Shown here: positions 9,509 through 18,711 of the stretch, piece by piece
Numbering within the stretch: position 1 is the first letter of the stretch
How the letters are laid out: every line of letters starts with the position of its first letter
Assembly: GCF_021026375.1 (NCBI RefSeq)
Contig: NZ_JAJNDB010000009.1
Location: 1 to 64,000, forward strand
DNA: 64,000 bases
Direction of reading: 5' to 3'
Origin: Actinomycetospora endophytica
Lineage (GTDB): Bacteria > Actinomycetota > Actinomycetes > Mycobacteriales > Pseudonocardiaceae
The notes under the pieces: model-generated
The model's input: the letters and a program-made list of their open reading frames with translations, nothing else
Database searches by the model: none
What the model was told of the DNA's origin: nothing
Position numbers and translations under genes: made by a program

Positions 9509-9987
9509 CCGACCCCGCCACCGCCGTGACCTTCGGGCTGGCCTTCCTCGGCTACCTCGGTCTGTGCGCGGCGGCGGTGGGCCAGGTCCTCGGGCGTGCG
9601 TCGCGCCGGCTGATCATGATCACCGCGGCCGTCGTGCTCGGTCACGTGCTGCTGGTCTGGCAGGTGCGCTACGGGTGGTCGGTCGCCGCCGCCCGGGCCG
9701 CAGGCCTCGCCCCGGTCATCGTCTTCCATGTCGCGCTGGTGTTGATCGTCGCTGCGGCGCTCGCACCTGGTCGCTGGTCGAAGCCGCTGATACTCCTCGC
9801 CTTCCCGGTGGTCACCGTCGGGGCGCTCGGCGCGGTGTTCGGCCGCCAGATCGTCGCGGACTACCGATGGCCCGTCATCTCGGTGGCCGGCGCCACGGTG
9901 GTCGTCATCGCGATCAGGGTCGCGGTCGCCACCGCGGCTCGGCGCGGTCGGCTGACACGACAGCCCTGGCCACCGGTGCCACGGTGA
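9505..9987 (+). CDS. Small integral membrane protein, unknown
   Basis: A 160-residue protein with about five hydrophobic spans (near residues 8-30, 37-55, 68-90, 95-113 and 125-146) and a basic, Pro-rich C-terminal tail. Its GTG overlaps the stop of the GH15 gene (GTGA), so it is translated with it. I do not recognise the family. No charged or metal-binding motif is visible inside the spans that would suggest a transporter or enzyme. Confidence 0.7.
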   Translation: MTDPATAVTFGLAFLGYLGLCAAAVGQVLGRASRRLIMITAAVVLGHVLLVWQVRYGWSVAAARAAGLAPVIVFHVALVLIVAAALAPGRWSKPLILLAFPVVTVGALGAVFGRQIVADYRWPVISVAGATVVVIAIRVAVATAARRGRLTRQPWPPVPR

Positions 9988-10018
9988 CATCCCACGGTCG
10001 GAAGCGGTGGGGGACGCG

Positions 10019-10504
10019 ATGACGACACGACATGGCGCGCTGCGGCCCGCCCGCCGCCACGAGCCTGGGCTCCCGGCGACGTGCACCACGAGCGGCGTCG
10101 GCCGGCTGACGGCCTCGATCAACGCTCTGCAGGGCCCGCAGGCGCGCCGATCCACGTTGTCGCAGGCGCTCGGCGAGGCGACAGCAGACGTGAACCATCA
10201 GGTCGGGGGCACCTCGGGCCCACCGGGCGCCGCGGCGCGCGGATTCGGCGGAGGGTGCGTGGCGCTGGCCCTCGGCGGACGGTTCGACCGGCAAGCGGTC
10301 GACGATCTCGACCTGCTGCTGCGCGGACTGCGCCCGCTCGCCACCCGTCATCTCGTGGTCGACCTGAACGGACTGGGCGCCCACCACCCGCGACTCGGTC
10401 GGGTTCTGGGCCGGGTCCGCATCCGCTGCCTGATCGACGGGGTCGCCCTGGACCTCGCTCACCTCCCACCCGACCTCGCCGAGGAGTTCGACCTCCCGAC
10501 ATAG
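10019..10504 (+). CDS. STAS-like (anti-anti-sigma fold) protein, copy 1
   Basis: A 161-residue protein with a disordered first 75 residues. A C-terminal region of about 80 residues follows strand CVALALGGRFD, helix, strand HLVVDLNGLG, helix LGRVLGRVRIRCLIDGVALDL, which matches a STAS domain. The expected phospho-acceptor Ser/Thr after the second strand (usually DLSxxxxxDSTGL) is replaced by GLGAHHPRL, so it may not be phospho-regulated. A clear homologue lies at 21.2 kb. The ATG has GGTGGGGGA upstream. It lies close after the membrane protein and may share its transcript. Confidence 0.65.
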   Translation: MTTRHGALRPARRHEPGLPATCTTSGVGRLTASINALQGPQARRSTLSQALGEATADVNHQVGGTSGPPGAAARGFGGGCVALALGGRFDRQAVDDLDLLLRGLRPLATRHLVVDLNGLGAHHPRLGRVLGRVRIRCLIDGVALDLAHLPPDLAEEFDLPT

Positions 10505-10813
10505 CGGACGCACGACCGATGAGCAGGGCGACCCAGCGGGGTCCCGTCCGTCCAGTGAACCAGCGGTGGCTGCGCGGCAGGCGGACCGGCCTTCTCGTCC
10601 CTCCGACTCCTGAACGACTGGCCTGCTGACCCTTACCCGTGATCACCGGCAAGCGGAGACTGCGCAGATGATTCGCGGCGGCAACGCTCTGCGGTGGAGC
10701 CGCTGCGCGGGGTCGACGCACGATTCCGTCGGAGGGTCCGCGCATCAGCGGGCGAATCGGACAGCTCTCGCGTGCGCTCGACACGTCATTCCGGTGTTGC
10801 CCGGACGGTGAGG
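10505..10813. other. Intergenic stretch with no visible gene
   Basis: The region lies between the STAS-like gene and the convergent YCII gene. I see no coding frame with actinobacterial third-position bias, no clear hairpin and no repeat. Confidence 0.5.
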
Positions 10814-11152
10814 TCACTCGGGCAAGGAGTCTCCGGGAAAGCCGAGGCACGGGTAGACCTCGACGGTCATCATGCCGGCTTGGACGCACGGGTCCATGGC
10901 CATGGTCTCTCGAGCCTGCTCGACGGACACCGACATGACGGCCACGCCCGCCATGGTGTCGGAGGGGATCGGGCACAGGACAGCGATGACGCCGTCCGCG
11001 CGCAGCGAGACCATTCGACGCTGATGTTCCAACTCGATGCCCTCGGCACCGTCCTGGTGTCGCTGCGGAGCCCACCGCAGCATCACCAGGCTGTAGGACT
11101 TCGCGGAGGCCGCCAGGTCACGGATCTGCTCGTCGGTCACGGTCGAGTCCAT
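10814..11152 (-). CDS. YCII-related protein
   Basis: A 112-residue YCII/DGPF-type small protein with a ferredoxin-like fold. The family pattern is visible: a His-containing helix (LEHQRRMVSLRADGVIAVLCPI), a hydrophobic strand (MAGVAVMSV), then EQARETMAMDPCVQAGMMTVEVYPC. The Asp-Pro of MDP matches the family's conserved pair. AAGGGAG lies 6 bp before the ATG. YCII proteins are thought to be small enzymes or ligand binders. The role here is unknown, and it is transcribed alone. Confidence 0.8.
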   Translation of the reverse strand: MDSTVTDEQIRDLAASAKSYSLVMLRWAPQRHQDGAEGIELEHQRRMVSLRADGVIAVLCPIPSDTMAGVAVMSVSVEQARETMAMDPCVQAGMMTVEVYPCLGFPGDSLPE

Positions 11153-11436
11153 CTTCTACTCCCTTGATCGCGTCGAGGCGCCAGCGTAGGTCGATGCACA
11201 TCGGTGATCGACTTCAACGAGGCCGTCGGTACGGTCGTGTGCAGCCCGGGGCTGACCGCTCGATATGGTCGACAGGTGCGCCCTCGGGTCGTATCAGGGT
11301 GTGACCCGTTCGCCCCGCGGTCGTCGTCGATCAGCGTGACTTCCTGCGCCATCAGGTGCCTCTGCGCTGAGAAGCGACTCAGACAACGCCTCCGCGGGGA
11401 GGCCGAAGGAGCGCTTCATGGGCTACGACGTCGACT

Positions 11437-12310
11437 TCAGGCTCGTCTGGCGTAGGCGTCGACGAAGCAGTAGATGCCGTAGGCGCCGAGGCCGCCACTG
11501 ATGAGGATCAGGGCGACGATCCCGGCCGCACCGTCCTCGATGAGGCGCATCGCGTGGGTGAATCCGCCGGAGCGTCGCGGATCGTCGGTGAACGCCGCGG
11601 CGACGAACAGCACCCCGACAGCGCCCGTGAGGGCCGCGCGGGCGAGGTTGCCATAGCTGCCCGCGACGATCGCGGCACGGCGTAGACGTGGGGTGAGTCG
11701 GTCGGCGTCGAGGTCACCGAGGTAGGTCGTATGCAGACCGGTCCAGCACATGGCGACCGCCATCCCCAGTGACACGGCGGCGGCTGCGGCCACGAGTCCG
11801 CGTCCAGCGGGCAGCGGGCAGCGCGAGGATGCTCCCGACGAGGTCGTTCACGGCGTGCGGCGCCGAGGGAGCAGGTGGTCCGCCCGGAGGCGGGCCGCGC
11901 AGCGGTCCGATCGCGGGTGGGAAGGCGAGCGAGGCGATCGAGAACATGGCGATCGCCTTCCCAGCGGCGCCGATCCGTTTCCGCGTCCGTTCGCCGCCGG
12001 CGGTCCACCGGAATCCGACGAGAGCGGCGCGGACCTGCCACACACCGAACGCAACCAGGCCCAGGATCGAGAGGCCTAGCAGCCCCGCGCCGACCGGGCC
12101 GATGCCCGCGATCACGGCGATGGCGCCTTCCTGGTCGGCGTGCACGGTCGGGCTCCCGGTCATCAGGACGACGGCGAGCCCGGCCAGCAGCAGATGCAGC
12201 ACGCCGTAGGCGATCAGGCCGCCCCGGCCGAGGACCTCGACCCCACGGGCGCCTGCATCGCCGGCTTCTCCGGTGGCCCAGGCAGATATCCGGCGGACCT
12301 GGCCCGGCAT
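11437..12310 (-). pseudogene. DUF1206 membrane protein, frameshifted
   Basis: DUF1206 proteins have about six membrane spans in three repeats. The N-terminal two repeats are read from an ATG at 12310 (RGGLIAYGVLHLLLAG, then GLLGLSILGLVAFGVWQVRAALVGF) to LVGSILALPAA. The third repeat (AAAAAVSLGMAVAMCWTGLHTTYLGDLD to the stop) continues in another frame. The break coincides with a 7-bp tandem duplication (AGCGGGC twice, 11806-11819). Removing one copy restores LPAGRGLVAAAAAV and an intact gene. It is either a genuine recent mutation, possibly reversible by slippage, or an assembly error. Confidence 0.8.
11806..11819. repeat. 7-bp tandem duplication causing the DUF1206 frameshift
   Basis: Two adjacent copies of AGCGGGC occur at the exact point where the DUF1206 frame breaks. 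Loss of one copy restores the frame. Confidence 0.8.
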
Positions 12311-12764
12311 CCGGAGGCGCCGCGAGGTCGGCTCCCGGACCTCAGCGTGAGGTTGATCGAGCTCGTCAGGCTCCGCGGGTGCGGGCTCGGGCGACGGGTC
12401 GGGTGAGACCGGGCCGACGCACGACCGGACCGAGCGGTGCACCGCAGGTCGGTGGCGGGGATGCAGCGCGGGGGACAAGGGGCCGGCGCTCCTGGCAGGA
12501 ACCGTGCAGCGGGTCCGCGTCCTGGTGGCCGCGTACGTCAAAGGATGCACGCAGAGGTCAGGACCGGCGCGTCGGACCAGCTGAGGCTTCCCTGAAGACT
12601 CGCCCCAGACCCCGGATGAGGGTTCTGGCGACGAGACGCGGACGCGCTGCCTGATCTTCCGCGCTGTCGCGCTCCGCCGCCGACCTGCCCATCAGCCAGG
12701 CCGCTGGCACAGGGGCCGTCGTGACGGGCTCGGATCGGCCGGAGCTGTGGGCCCGGTAAACGCG
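12311..12764. other. Intergenic stretch with no visible gene
   Basis: It lies between the DUF1206 pseudogene and the small Cys-rich protein. The pseudogene frame stays open to 12550, but that part is Pro/Arg-rich and lacks family similarity. I see no promoter, repeat or RNA here that I can support. Confidence 0.45.
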
Positions 12765-13088
12765 TCACAGGTCGTGGTCAGGCGGGTAGACCGAGCCGCC
12801 GCAGGACGGGCAGTGACGTACGTAGTGTCCGTGCCGACCGTCCGGCGCCGGTCGGCACCAGCAAGGAGTCCAGGTCGCCCAACCACGGTCCGGCAGTTGC
12901 TGACCACATGCGCACTCGATCACCTGGTCCTCGACGTCGACCGCTGTCACGTCGCGCTCTCCCTCCGCCTTCGGGCCCGCACCGGGCGGACCGAGTTCGG
13001 GTCCGGCCCTGACGCCGATCCCGCGCAGTAAGGACGCACGAAGATCGGCCGCGGACTCGGCCGAACCGGTGATGTGGTTGCCGGCCAC
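12765..13088 (-). CDS. Possible small zinc-ribbon protein, unknown
   Basis: A 107-residue frame from GTG. The second half carries paired cysteines (IECACGQQLP and HCPSCGGSVYPP) plus CWC, which would suit a zinc ribbon. The first 55 residues are low-complexity. There is no convincing ribosome site, so the start is uncertain and the true protein may be shorter. I do not recognise the family. Confidence 0.4.
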   Translation of the reverse strand: MAGNHITGSAESAADLRASLLRGIGVRAGPELGPPGAGPKAEGERDVTAVDVEDQVIECACGQQLPDRGWATWTPCWCRPAPDGRHGHYVRHCPSCGGSVYPPDHDL

Positions 13089-13218
13089 GGGCGGTTTCGC
13101 AGTGACGTGTGTCGCGCCCCGTTCCCTCCGTGCCCGCGGCCGCCGAGATCCCGGCCGGTTGCTCGAGGCCGGTGGGTCGGGCGGCCGGCCGGAGAGGCGC
13201 GGGGGTCAGCGCACCGCT

Positions 13219-13473
13219 CTAGCTCTCACGTGGTGTGGACCTCTGGGGGCCGCCGCGGCGGCGCAGGGTCACGCCCGCCTCCAGCAGCAGTTCGCGTACC
13301 CGCCCGAAGCTGTATCCGCTGGCGTCGGCGAGGCCGCGAATGGTCGCCCCGTTCTCGTAGTGGGCCGCCAGCACCTGCCGGGCCTGATGGCTCTCGTCAG
13401 CGCTCAACCCTCGCCGACCGCGCGAGGGGGTCGGCAGGCTCGCCAGCGAGTCCGCGTCAAGATGATCCCCCAT
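13219..13473 (-). CDS. Small helix-turn-helix protein
   Basis: An 84-residue protein. Residues about 25-75 form a resolvase/transposase-type helix-turn-helix (LAAHYENGATIRGLADASGYSFGRVRELLLEAGVTLRRRGG). This closely follows a widespread family of very small actinobacterial DNA-binding proteins with the pattern IRxLAxxTGxSYGxVxxxLxxAGVxLRxRGG. No partner domain is present. It is probably a stand-alone regulator. The ribosome site is weak. Confidence 0.7.
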   Translation of the reverse strand: MGDHLDADSLASLPTPSRGRRGLSADESHQARQVLAAHYENGATIRGLADASGYSFGRVRELLLEAGVTLRRRGGPQRSTPRES

Positions 13474-13591
13474 GCGCTCAGTCTGACAGCCGCTTCAACA
13501 GATCGTTTCATTACCTGGAGCAACGTTTGGGATTCGCCAGGGATGCCCGGTCGGCAGGTCGCGAGACCCGCCGACCGGGCACCTCCGAGGC

Positions 13592-13969
13592 TCAGGCGAA
13601 CAGCGGTGCGTACCCGGCCGGCAGCTGAGACCGGACGTCGTCGAGCTCCCCCTGCGAGACGAAACTCCCGAGGGTGGCGAACACGCTCTGCGCGTGCCGC
13701 CGGGCCTGCTCAGGGTCCACGCCCTGGCCCTCGCGCTGGGCGAGGCGGCGGAGGAATTCGTCGACGTCGAAGGTCTCTGCCGCGCCGGCGTGCCGGGTCA
13801 GCGACTCCTTGAGCTCCTGCGGGAGCTGGGCAGCCAGCTTGGCGGGCTCGTTGCCCGCCACGCGCTGTCCGAGGAGCTCCAGCGTGTTGACCACGATGGC
13901 GTCCGCCCGGGCTCGGTCGTCGAGACCGAGGTCGTTGTTCACCTGATTGACGATCTCGCCGTACTGCAT
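13592..13969 (-). CDS. DUF2267 family protein
   Basis: A 125-residue helical protein with the DUF2267 hallmarks: an N-terminal helix (MQYGEIVNQVNNDLGLDDRA), the ALELLGQRVAGNEPAKLAAQLP-type segment, then FDVDEFLRRLAQREG and a final helix pair ending DDVRSQLPAGYAPLF. I chose the ATG with AAGGAG 8 bp upstream; an earlier in-frame ATG lacks one. The family is cytosolic with no known reaction, and often sits near stress genes. Confidence 0.85.
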   Translation of the reverse strand: MQYGEIVNQVNNDLGLDDRARADAIVVNTLELLGQRVAGNEPAKLAAQLPQELKESLTRHAGAAETFDVDEFLRRLAQREGQGVDPEQARRHAQSVFATLGSFVSQGELDDVRSQLPAGYAPLFA

Positions 13970-14492
13970 ACGGTCACTCCTTTCGTGGCCGCTCTCGGCG
14001 GGATCACCGAGCATGTTCAACGGCTGCACCCACCGGAGCGGGGCAGACTCTCGAACTGCCGGACGCGGCCTACCCGGTCACGGCAGGGTTCACCCGCCGA
14101 GATCGACAGCGATCCCGGTGCGGCGCGACACCCCGAGCGGCGGGCGGGCCGCCGCAACTCGGGGTTTCGCCAGGGGGTCGAGTGCCGAGCCTGGTGCCGC
14201 GGTTCAAGACCTCTGCGACCGCGTGTCCGGGCCACGGACGATCGCCTCACGACAGGTTCGCGACGCAGTCCACTCCGCGACCTCGAACACGTCGAAGGTC
14301 TGGAGCCGTGCCGTGGTGCGTATCCGAGCCGTCCCCGGCCCCCGGTGAGTCCGCTGAGCCCTCGACGTCCGCCTCGTAGAACGGTCGCCCGGCCCCGTAC
14401 GAGCCGGCTCGGGACAGAAGCGGTCCAGCTGTTCGGCGGCCGCGGTCACACCGGCCCGGTCAAGGGTCGTGCCAGGCAGGGAGGAAGCTCAG
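13970..14492. other. Divergent intergenic region, no gene seen
   Basis: The 523 bp between the DUF2267 gene and the antiporter must hold both promoters. Several short open frames exist on both strands, but none has consistent third-position GC bias, a ribosome site or a family motif. Confidence 0.45.
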
Positions 14493-16100
14493 GTGATCGC
14501 ACTCGTGACCGGGGTGGTCGGCCTCGTGATCATCACGGCGGTGGTTCGGGCCGGGGCCCGCCGGGGCGGGGTTCCCGAGCCGGTGGCTCTGCTGGTGGTC
14601 GGGGTCGGGCTGTCGTGGGTCCCGGGGATGCCGGACTTCCACATCGATCCCGAGCTGGTGCTCGTGGTGGTCCTACCCGTGCTGCTCTACGGCGCGGCGT
14701 TCGCCGCGTCGTTGCCGACGTTCCGGGTGCACGTGCGGTCGATCCTGTTGCTCTCGGTCGGGTTGACGGTGGCGTCCGCGCTCGCGGTGGGCGCGGTGGC
14801 GTCCGCGCTGGTCCCCGGTCTCGGCATCGCCGCCGCCTGCGTGCTCGGGGCGGTCGTCGCGCCGCCCGATGCGGTGGCGGCTACCGCGATCGCGCGCAAC
14901 ATCCGCCTTCCACGGCGGGTGGTGGCGCTGCTCGAGGGCGAGAGTCTGTTCAACGATGCCGCCGCATTGACCGCGCTCACCGTGGCAGTCGGGGCGGTGG
15001 AGACCGGGACCGTCTCGTTCTCCGCGGCCGCCGGTCAGTTCCTGCTCGCCGGGGCGGGGGGCGTCGCGGTGGGCGGCGTCGCCGGACTGGTCGTCGGCGC
15101 GGTCCGCGCCCGGGTGACCCATCCCTACACCGATGTGGTCGTCTACCTCGTCGCACCTCTGGTGGCGTTCCTGCCGGCCGAGGAACTGGGGGCGTCCGGG
15201 CTGGTCGCGGTCGTGGTCGCCGGGCTCTACCTGGGCCACCGCGCCACGACGATCATCGAGCCCGGGGCGCGCGTGGTGACCGGCGCCGTCGGCACCGCCG
15301 TCTCGTGGCTGCTCGAGGGCGTGCTGTTCCTGCTGGTCGGGCTTCAGCTGCGTGACGTGGTCGCCGGCATCGCCGGCACGCCGGTCGAGATCGTCGCCGG
15401 GGTGAGCGCCGCCGTCGTCGTGACCCTCGCCGTCGTGCGGGCGGGGTGGCTGCTGGTGGCCGAGCAGGTCCTCCCCGGACTGATCCGCAGGCGGCACGCG
15501 TCGTGGAAGGAGACGACCCTGACCGCGTGGTCGGGGATGCGCGGCACCGTCTCCCTGGCCGCGGTGCTCAGCGTCCCGACGGTCCTGCCCGACGGGCGCG
15601 GCTTTCCGGACCACGACCTGCTCGTCTTCGTGACGTTCGTCGTCATCCTCGCCACCCTGCTCGGACACGGACTGACCCTGCCCGCGCTGGCCCGACATCT
15701 GCCCGGGATGCGCGGCGAAGCGGTCGAGGAGGCCCAGGAGGAGGCCCGGGCGCGTCGGCTCGCCGCGGACGCCGCCCTGGAGTGCCTCGGGCGCCTCGAG
15801 CGCGAGGAGCCGGGCCGCCGCGCGGTCGTCGAACAGCTCCGTCGTCGTGTCGACAATCGCCGGAACTCCGCCGCGGAGCGCCTCGCCGAGGTGTCCGTGG
15901 AGGAACCGGCGCCCGGCGACGTCGATGCCGCTCAGGACGGCGAGTCGACGCGCCACACGTACCGGCGCTACGGACAGGCCGTTCTCGCCGCCGAGCGTTC
16001 CCGGCTCCTGGCGTTGCGCAACGCCGGAACGCTCGGCGAGGACGCGTTCGTCCGCATCCAGCACCAACTCGACCTCGAACAGGCCGCGCTCCTGGCGTGA
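14493..16100 (+). CDS. CPA1-type cation/proton antiporter
   Basis: A 535-residue membrane protein with 11-13 predicted spans. Family motifs are GAVVAPPDAVAATAIARNI (the Asp-containing ion-binding helix, about residues 120-140) and LEGESLFNDAAALTAL (about 150-165). LLVGLQLRDVV and SGMRGTVSLAAVLSVP lie near the end of the membrane part. A cytosolic helical tail of about 130 residues follows (VEEAQEEARARRLAADAALECL), as in bacterial NhaP-like Na+/H+ exchangers. I chose GTG with GGGAGGAA upstream over a GTG 24 bp earlier. It likely exchanges Na+ or K+ for H+ in pH or salt homeostasis. Confidence 0.9.
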   Translation: MIALVTGVVGLVIITAVVRAGARRGGVPEPVALLVVGVGLSWVPGMPDFHIDPELVLVVVLPVLLYGAAFAASLPTFRVHVRSILLLSVGLTVASALAVGAVASALVPGLGIAAACVLGAVVAPPDAVAATAIARNIRLPRRVVALLEGESLFNDAAALTALTVAVGAVETGTVSFSAAAGQFLLAGAGGVAVGGVAGLVVGAVRARVTHPYTDVVVYLVAPLVAFLPAEELGASGLVAVVVAGLYLGHRATTIIEPGARVVTGAVGTAVSWLLEGVLFLLVGLQLRDVVAGIAGTPVEIVAGVSAAVVVTLAVVRAGWLLVAEQVLPGLIRRRHASWKETTLTAWSGMRGTVSLAAVLSVPTVLPDGRGFPDHDLLVFVTFVVILATLLGHGLTLPALARHLPGMRGEAVEEAQEEARARRLAADAALECLGRLEREEPGRRAVVEQLRRRVDNRRNSAAERLAEVSVEEPAPGDVDAAQDGESTRHTYRRYGQAVLAAERSRLLALRNAGTLGEDAFVRIQHQLDLEQAALLA

Positions 16101-16356
16101 CGAGCCGTCCCGCATGCTGCGGTGGGCCGGCGACCCGCCGCCGAGATCGGCGCGGCGGCTCAGTCGAGTCGGTCGATTCCCCACGGGGCGACGCCGGGTA
16201 GCCGTCGGCTCCAAGCCGCTCAGGCGACGACCGCACGTGGCCCCGCGTCCGCGCTGCCCGACCACGACCCAGACGTCCTGGCGAAGCGAGCGCGGTCCAC
16301 AACGGCGCGGCCGGGCCCGACGGCGACCGCTCGTCGCTCGCGAAAGAGGTGAGCCG

Positions 16357-17043
16357 GTGCAGGCGCTCAGTATCGTCACCAGCGTCGCCCAAGTGCTTTC
16401 GCCACTGCTGTACGCCGTCTTCATCGTGGTGATCTATTTCCAGCTCCGCGAAGCGCGCTCGTCCGTGCGCGAGGTCCAGCAGGAGTTCCTCGCCGGGGGA
16501 CGCCCGGTCGTCGCGGTGCACGACGAGTACGACCACGCTTCCGGCGCGCTGAGCCTGGCCGTGGAGAACGTCGGCCAGGGGCCGGCCAAGCACATCAGCT
16601 TCGCGTTCGCCCGCCCGATCGAATCCAGCGACGGGGTCGTGATCTCCGAGCTGTCCCTGTTCACCATCGGGCTGACCTCGTTGGCGCCGGGCGCTCGCAT
16701 CACGTGCTATTGGGATGACCTCGAGGACCAGATGGAATTCCTGCGGGAGAACGGGCTCGAGGGCGCCGACTTCATCGTCCACGTCAGCTACGAGGATCTG
16801 CCGGGCACCGAGTACCGCCACGAATGGGATATCCAGCCCGCCGTCTACCGGGGCCTGCGGCAGCCACCTCACCCCCACGAGCACGCCCACGACCAGGCCG
16901 GCGAGAGCGAGGGTGGGGTCAGCACCGCCGAAGGGTCCCCGGTCTCGAACGCGTCCGGGGACGATGGGGGAGGGACGCCGGGGTCAGCGCCCGGGCCCAC
17001 CGGCGAGCCCGCCGTGACCGCTGCCTCGATCGACCAGGCCTGA
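16357..17043 (+). CDS. N-terminally membrane-anchored protein, unknown
   Basis: A 228-residue protein. A single hydrophobic span at about residues 4-28 (IVTSVAQVLSPLLYAVFIVVIY) anchors a cytosolic or extracellular beta-rich domain (residues 35-160, including ALSLAVENVGQGPAKHISFAF). The last 65 residues are low-complexity, rich in His, Glu, Gly and Ser. The ENVGQGPA segment resembles an immunoglobulin-like strand found in several bacterial membrane-bound proteins. The ribosome site is AAAGAGGTGA. The gene lies downstream of the antiporter but is separated by 256 bp that look non-coding. Confidence 0.65.
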   Translation: MQALSIVTSVAQVLSPLLYAVFIVVIYFQLREARSSVREVQQEFLAGGRPVVAVHDEYDHASGALSLAVENVGQGPAKHISFAFARPIESSDGVVISELSLFTIGLTSLAPGARITCYWDDLEDQMEFLRENGLEGADFIVHVSYEDLPGTEYRHEWDIQPAVYRGLRQPPHPHEHAHDQAGESEGGVSTAEGSPVSNASGDDGGGTPGSAPGPTGEPAVTAASIDQA

Positions 17044-17120
17044 GTCGCCGCCCGCGCCCACCACGTCGTGCCGAGAGCGAGCACGGTGGCCGTGACCCGG
17101 GGTTTGCCGCACGCCGGGGT

Positions 17121-17151
17121 CGGTCATCTTCTCGTGGTTGAGACCCAGCCG
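17121..17151 (+). repeat. 31-nt element, copy 1, upstream of the PIG-L cluster
   Basis: CGGTCATC, then 7 unconserved bases, then GGTTGAGACCCAGCCG. The same sequence with the same spacing occurs at 19573-19603. It lies 178 bp before the PIG-L start. It may be a shared regulatory site or a small dispersed repeat. Confidence 0.6.
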
Positions 17152-17329
17152 TTGCAGGCGGGGCCGGCCGCACAGGAGTGCGGTGGCCCGCGAAGATGCC
17201 GCGTCCCGGCCCGGGGCGCCCTCGCTGTCGCTGGGGTCGATCGATGCCTCCTTCCTTCCCGCCGCTTGCCGGTGACTCCCTGGTGCTCGCCTCCCGCGTC
17301 GAGGGCGCAGCCCCGGCCGGAGTGCGACC

Positions 17330-18088
17330 GTGACCCCGCGCGACCTGACCGGCCCGGGTACCGACGAGGCCCGCTGGCGCGCGTCGGAGTTCCTCGCCAC
17401 GCTGCCCCGTCTCGATCCTGGTGGGCGCCGGCCGCCCGGCAGGGTGGTGGTGCTGGCTCCGCACCCGGACGACGAGATCCTCGGCGCCGGAGGGACCCTC
17501 TCCGCGTGGGCCGCCGACGGTGTCCCGATCGTGGTCGTCGCCGTGACCTACGGCGAGGCCAGCCACCCTGGTAGCCCGACGCTCACCCCCGACGAGCTCG
17601 CTCTACGGCGCGACGACGAGCGGCGCCGGGCGCTCGACGAGCTCGGGCTGTCCGACGCCCGCATCGTTCGTACCGGACTGCCCGACGGCGCCGTGATCGC
17701 CTACCGCGCAGTCCTCCGCGATCACCTGATGTCGCTGCTCGAGCCCGGCGACACCGTCCTGGCCCCGATCCCGGGCGACGGGCATCCCGACCACGACGCC
17801 GTGGCCGAGGTGGCCCGGAAGGCCGCGCGCTGTCGGGGTGCCGCGGTGTGGCACTACGCCGTGTGGTTGTGGCACTGGGCCACGCCGGAGGACGAGGCGG
17901 TCGCCCGCGGCGGTGCGGTCGCGATCACGCTGCCCGCCGGCGCCTGGCGCGCCAAGCGGTCGGCCGTCGACTGCTTCACATCTCAGATCGAGTCGCTGTC
18001 GAGCGATCCGCGCGACGCCGCCGTGCTGCCGCCGCGGGTCCTGGACCGGCTCGTCCGCGAGATCGAGGTGCTGTGGACCGGCTCGTGA
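17330..18088 (+). CDS. PIG-L (LmbE-like) deacetylase
   Basis: A 252-residue zinc-dependent N-acetylglucosaminyl deacetylase-type protein. The metal and catalytic motif APHPDDEILG is at residues 43-52 (His45, Asp47, Asp48). The later metal His lies in GDGHPDHDAV (about 145-154). It removes an acetyl group from an amino sugar or similar N-acetyl compound. GTG start with CGGAGT upstream. It is the first gene of a tight operon with a methyltransferase and a glycosyltransferase whose starts overlap the preceding stops. In some other genomes the PIG-L and methyltransferase domains are fused in one protein, which supports a joint pathway. Confidence 0.9.
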   Translation: MTPRDLTGPGTDEARWRASEFLATLPRLDPGGRRPPGRVVVLAPHPDDEILGAGGTLSAWAADGVPIVVVAVTYGEASHPGSPTLTPDELALRRDDERRRALDELGLSDARIVRTGLPDGAVIAYRAVLRDHLMSLLEPGDTVLAPIPGDGHPDHDAVAEVARKAARCRGAAVWHYAVWLWHWATPEDEAVARGGAVAITLPAGAWRAKRSAVDCFTSQIESLSSDPRDAAVLPPRVLDRLVREIEVLWTGS

Positions 18089-18711
18089 CCCCCGATCCGG
18101 CCATCTCCCTGGGCCCGGAGCACTTCGACCGGCTCTGGGCGAGCGAGGACGACCCGTGGGGACTCGAGTCGTCCTGGTACGAGGACCGCAAGCGTGCCGT
18201 CGTCCTCGGGGCCCTGCCCGAACCCCGCTACCGCCGCGGCCTCGAACCCGGCTGCGCCGGCGGAGCCCTCTCGGAGCTGCTCGCCGCCCGCTGCGCCGAG
18301 CTGCACTGCCTCGACATCGCCGAGCCGGCCCTGGCCCGAGCCCGCGCCCGCCTCGCGGGCCGGCAGCACGTCCGCGTCACTCGCGGCGGCGTTCCCGACG
18401 ACCTGCCCGACGGCTTGTTCGACCTCGTCGTCGTCTCGGAGATCGCCTACTACCTCGGCACGCCGGATCGCGGTCGGCTCTGGCGCAACCTCGTCGCCGC
18501 GCTCGAGCCCGGCGGCACCCTGCTCGCGGTGCACTGGCTACGCGAAGCACCGGAGTACCCGGTGACCGGAGACCGGGTGCACGACGAGCTCGCCGATGTC
18601 GACGGACTCGAGAGGCTGGTCGAGCACCGGGAGGCGGACTTCCGACTCGACGTCCTCGTCCGGGTGCCGCCGCCGGCCCGCTCGGTGGCGCTCCGTGCGG
18701 GTGTCCGTTGA
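18085..18711 (+). CDS. NodS-like SAM-dependent methyltransferase
   Basis: A 208-residue class I methyltransferase with motif I LEPGCAGGALSELLA, acidic LHCLDIAEPALARAR, motif II FDLVVVSEIAYYLG and motif III LEPGGTLLAVHW. The N-terminus (FDRLWASEDDPWGLESSWYEDRKR) is typical of the NodS group, which N-methylates de-acetylated amino sugars. That fits the adjacent deacetylase. I chose the GTG that overlaps the PIG-L stop (GTGA). A GTG 12 bp upstream, just after GAGGTG, is a fair alternative. Confidence 0.87.
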   Translation: MTPDPAISLGPEHFDRLWASEDDPWGLESSWYEDRKRAVVLGALPEPRYRRGLEPGCAGGALSELLAARCAELHCLDIAEPALARARARLAGRQHVRVTRGGVPDDLPDGLFDLVVVSEIAYYLGTPDRGRLWRNLVAALEPGGTLLAVHWLREAPEYPVTGDRVHDELADVDGLERLVEHREADFRLDVLVRVPPPARSVALRAGVR

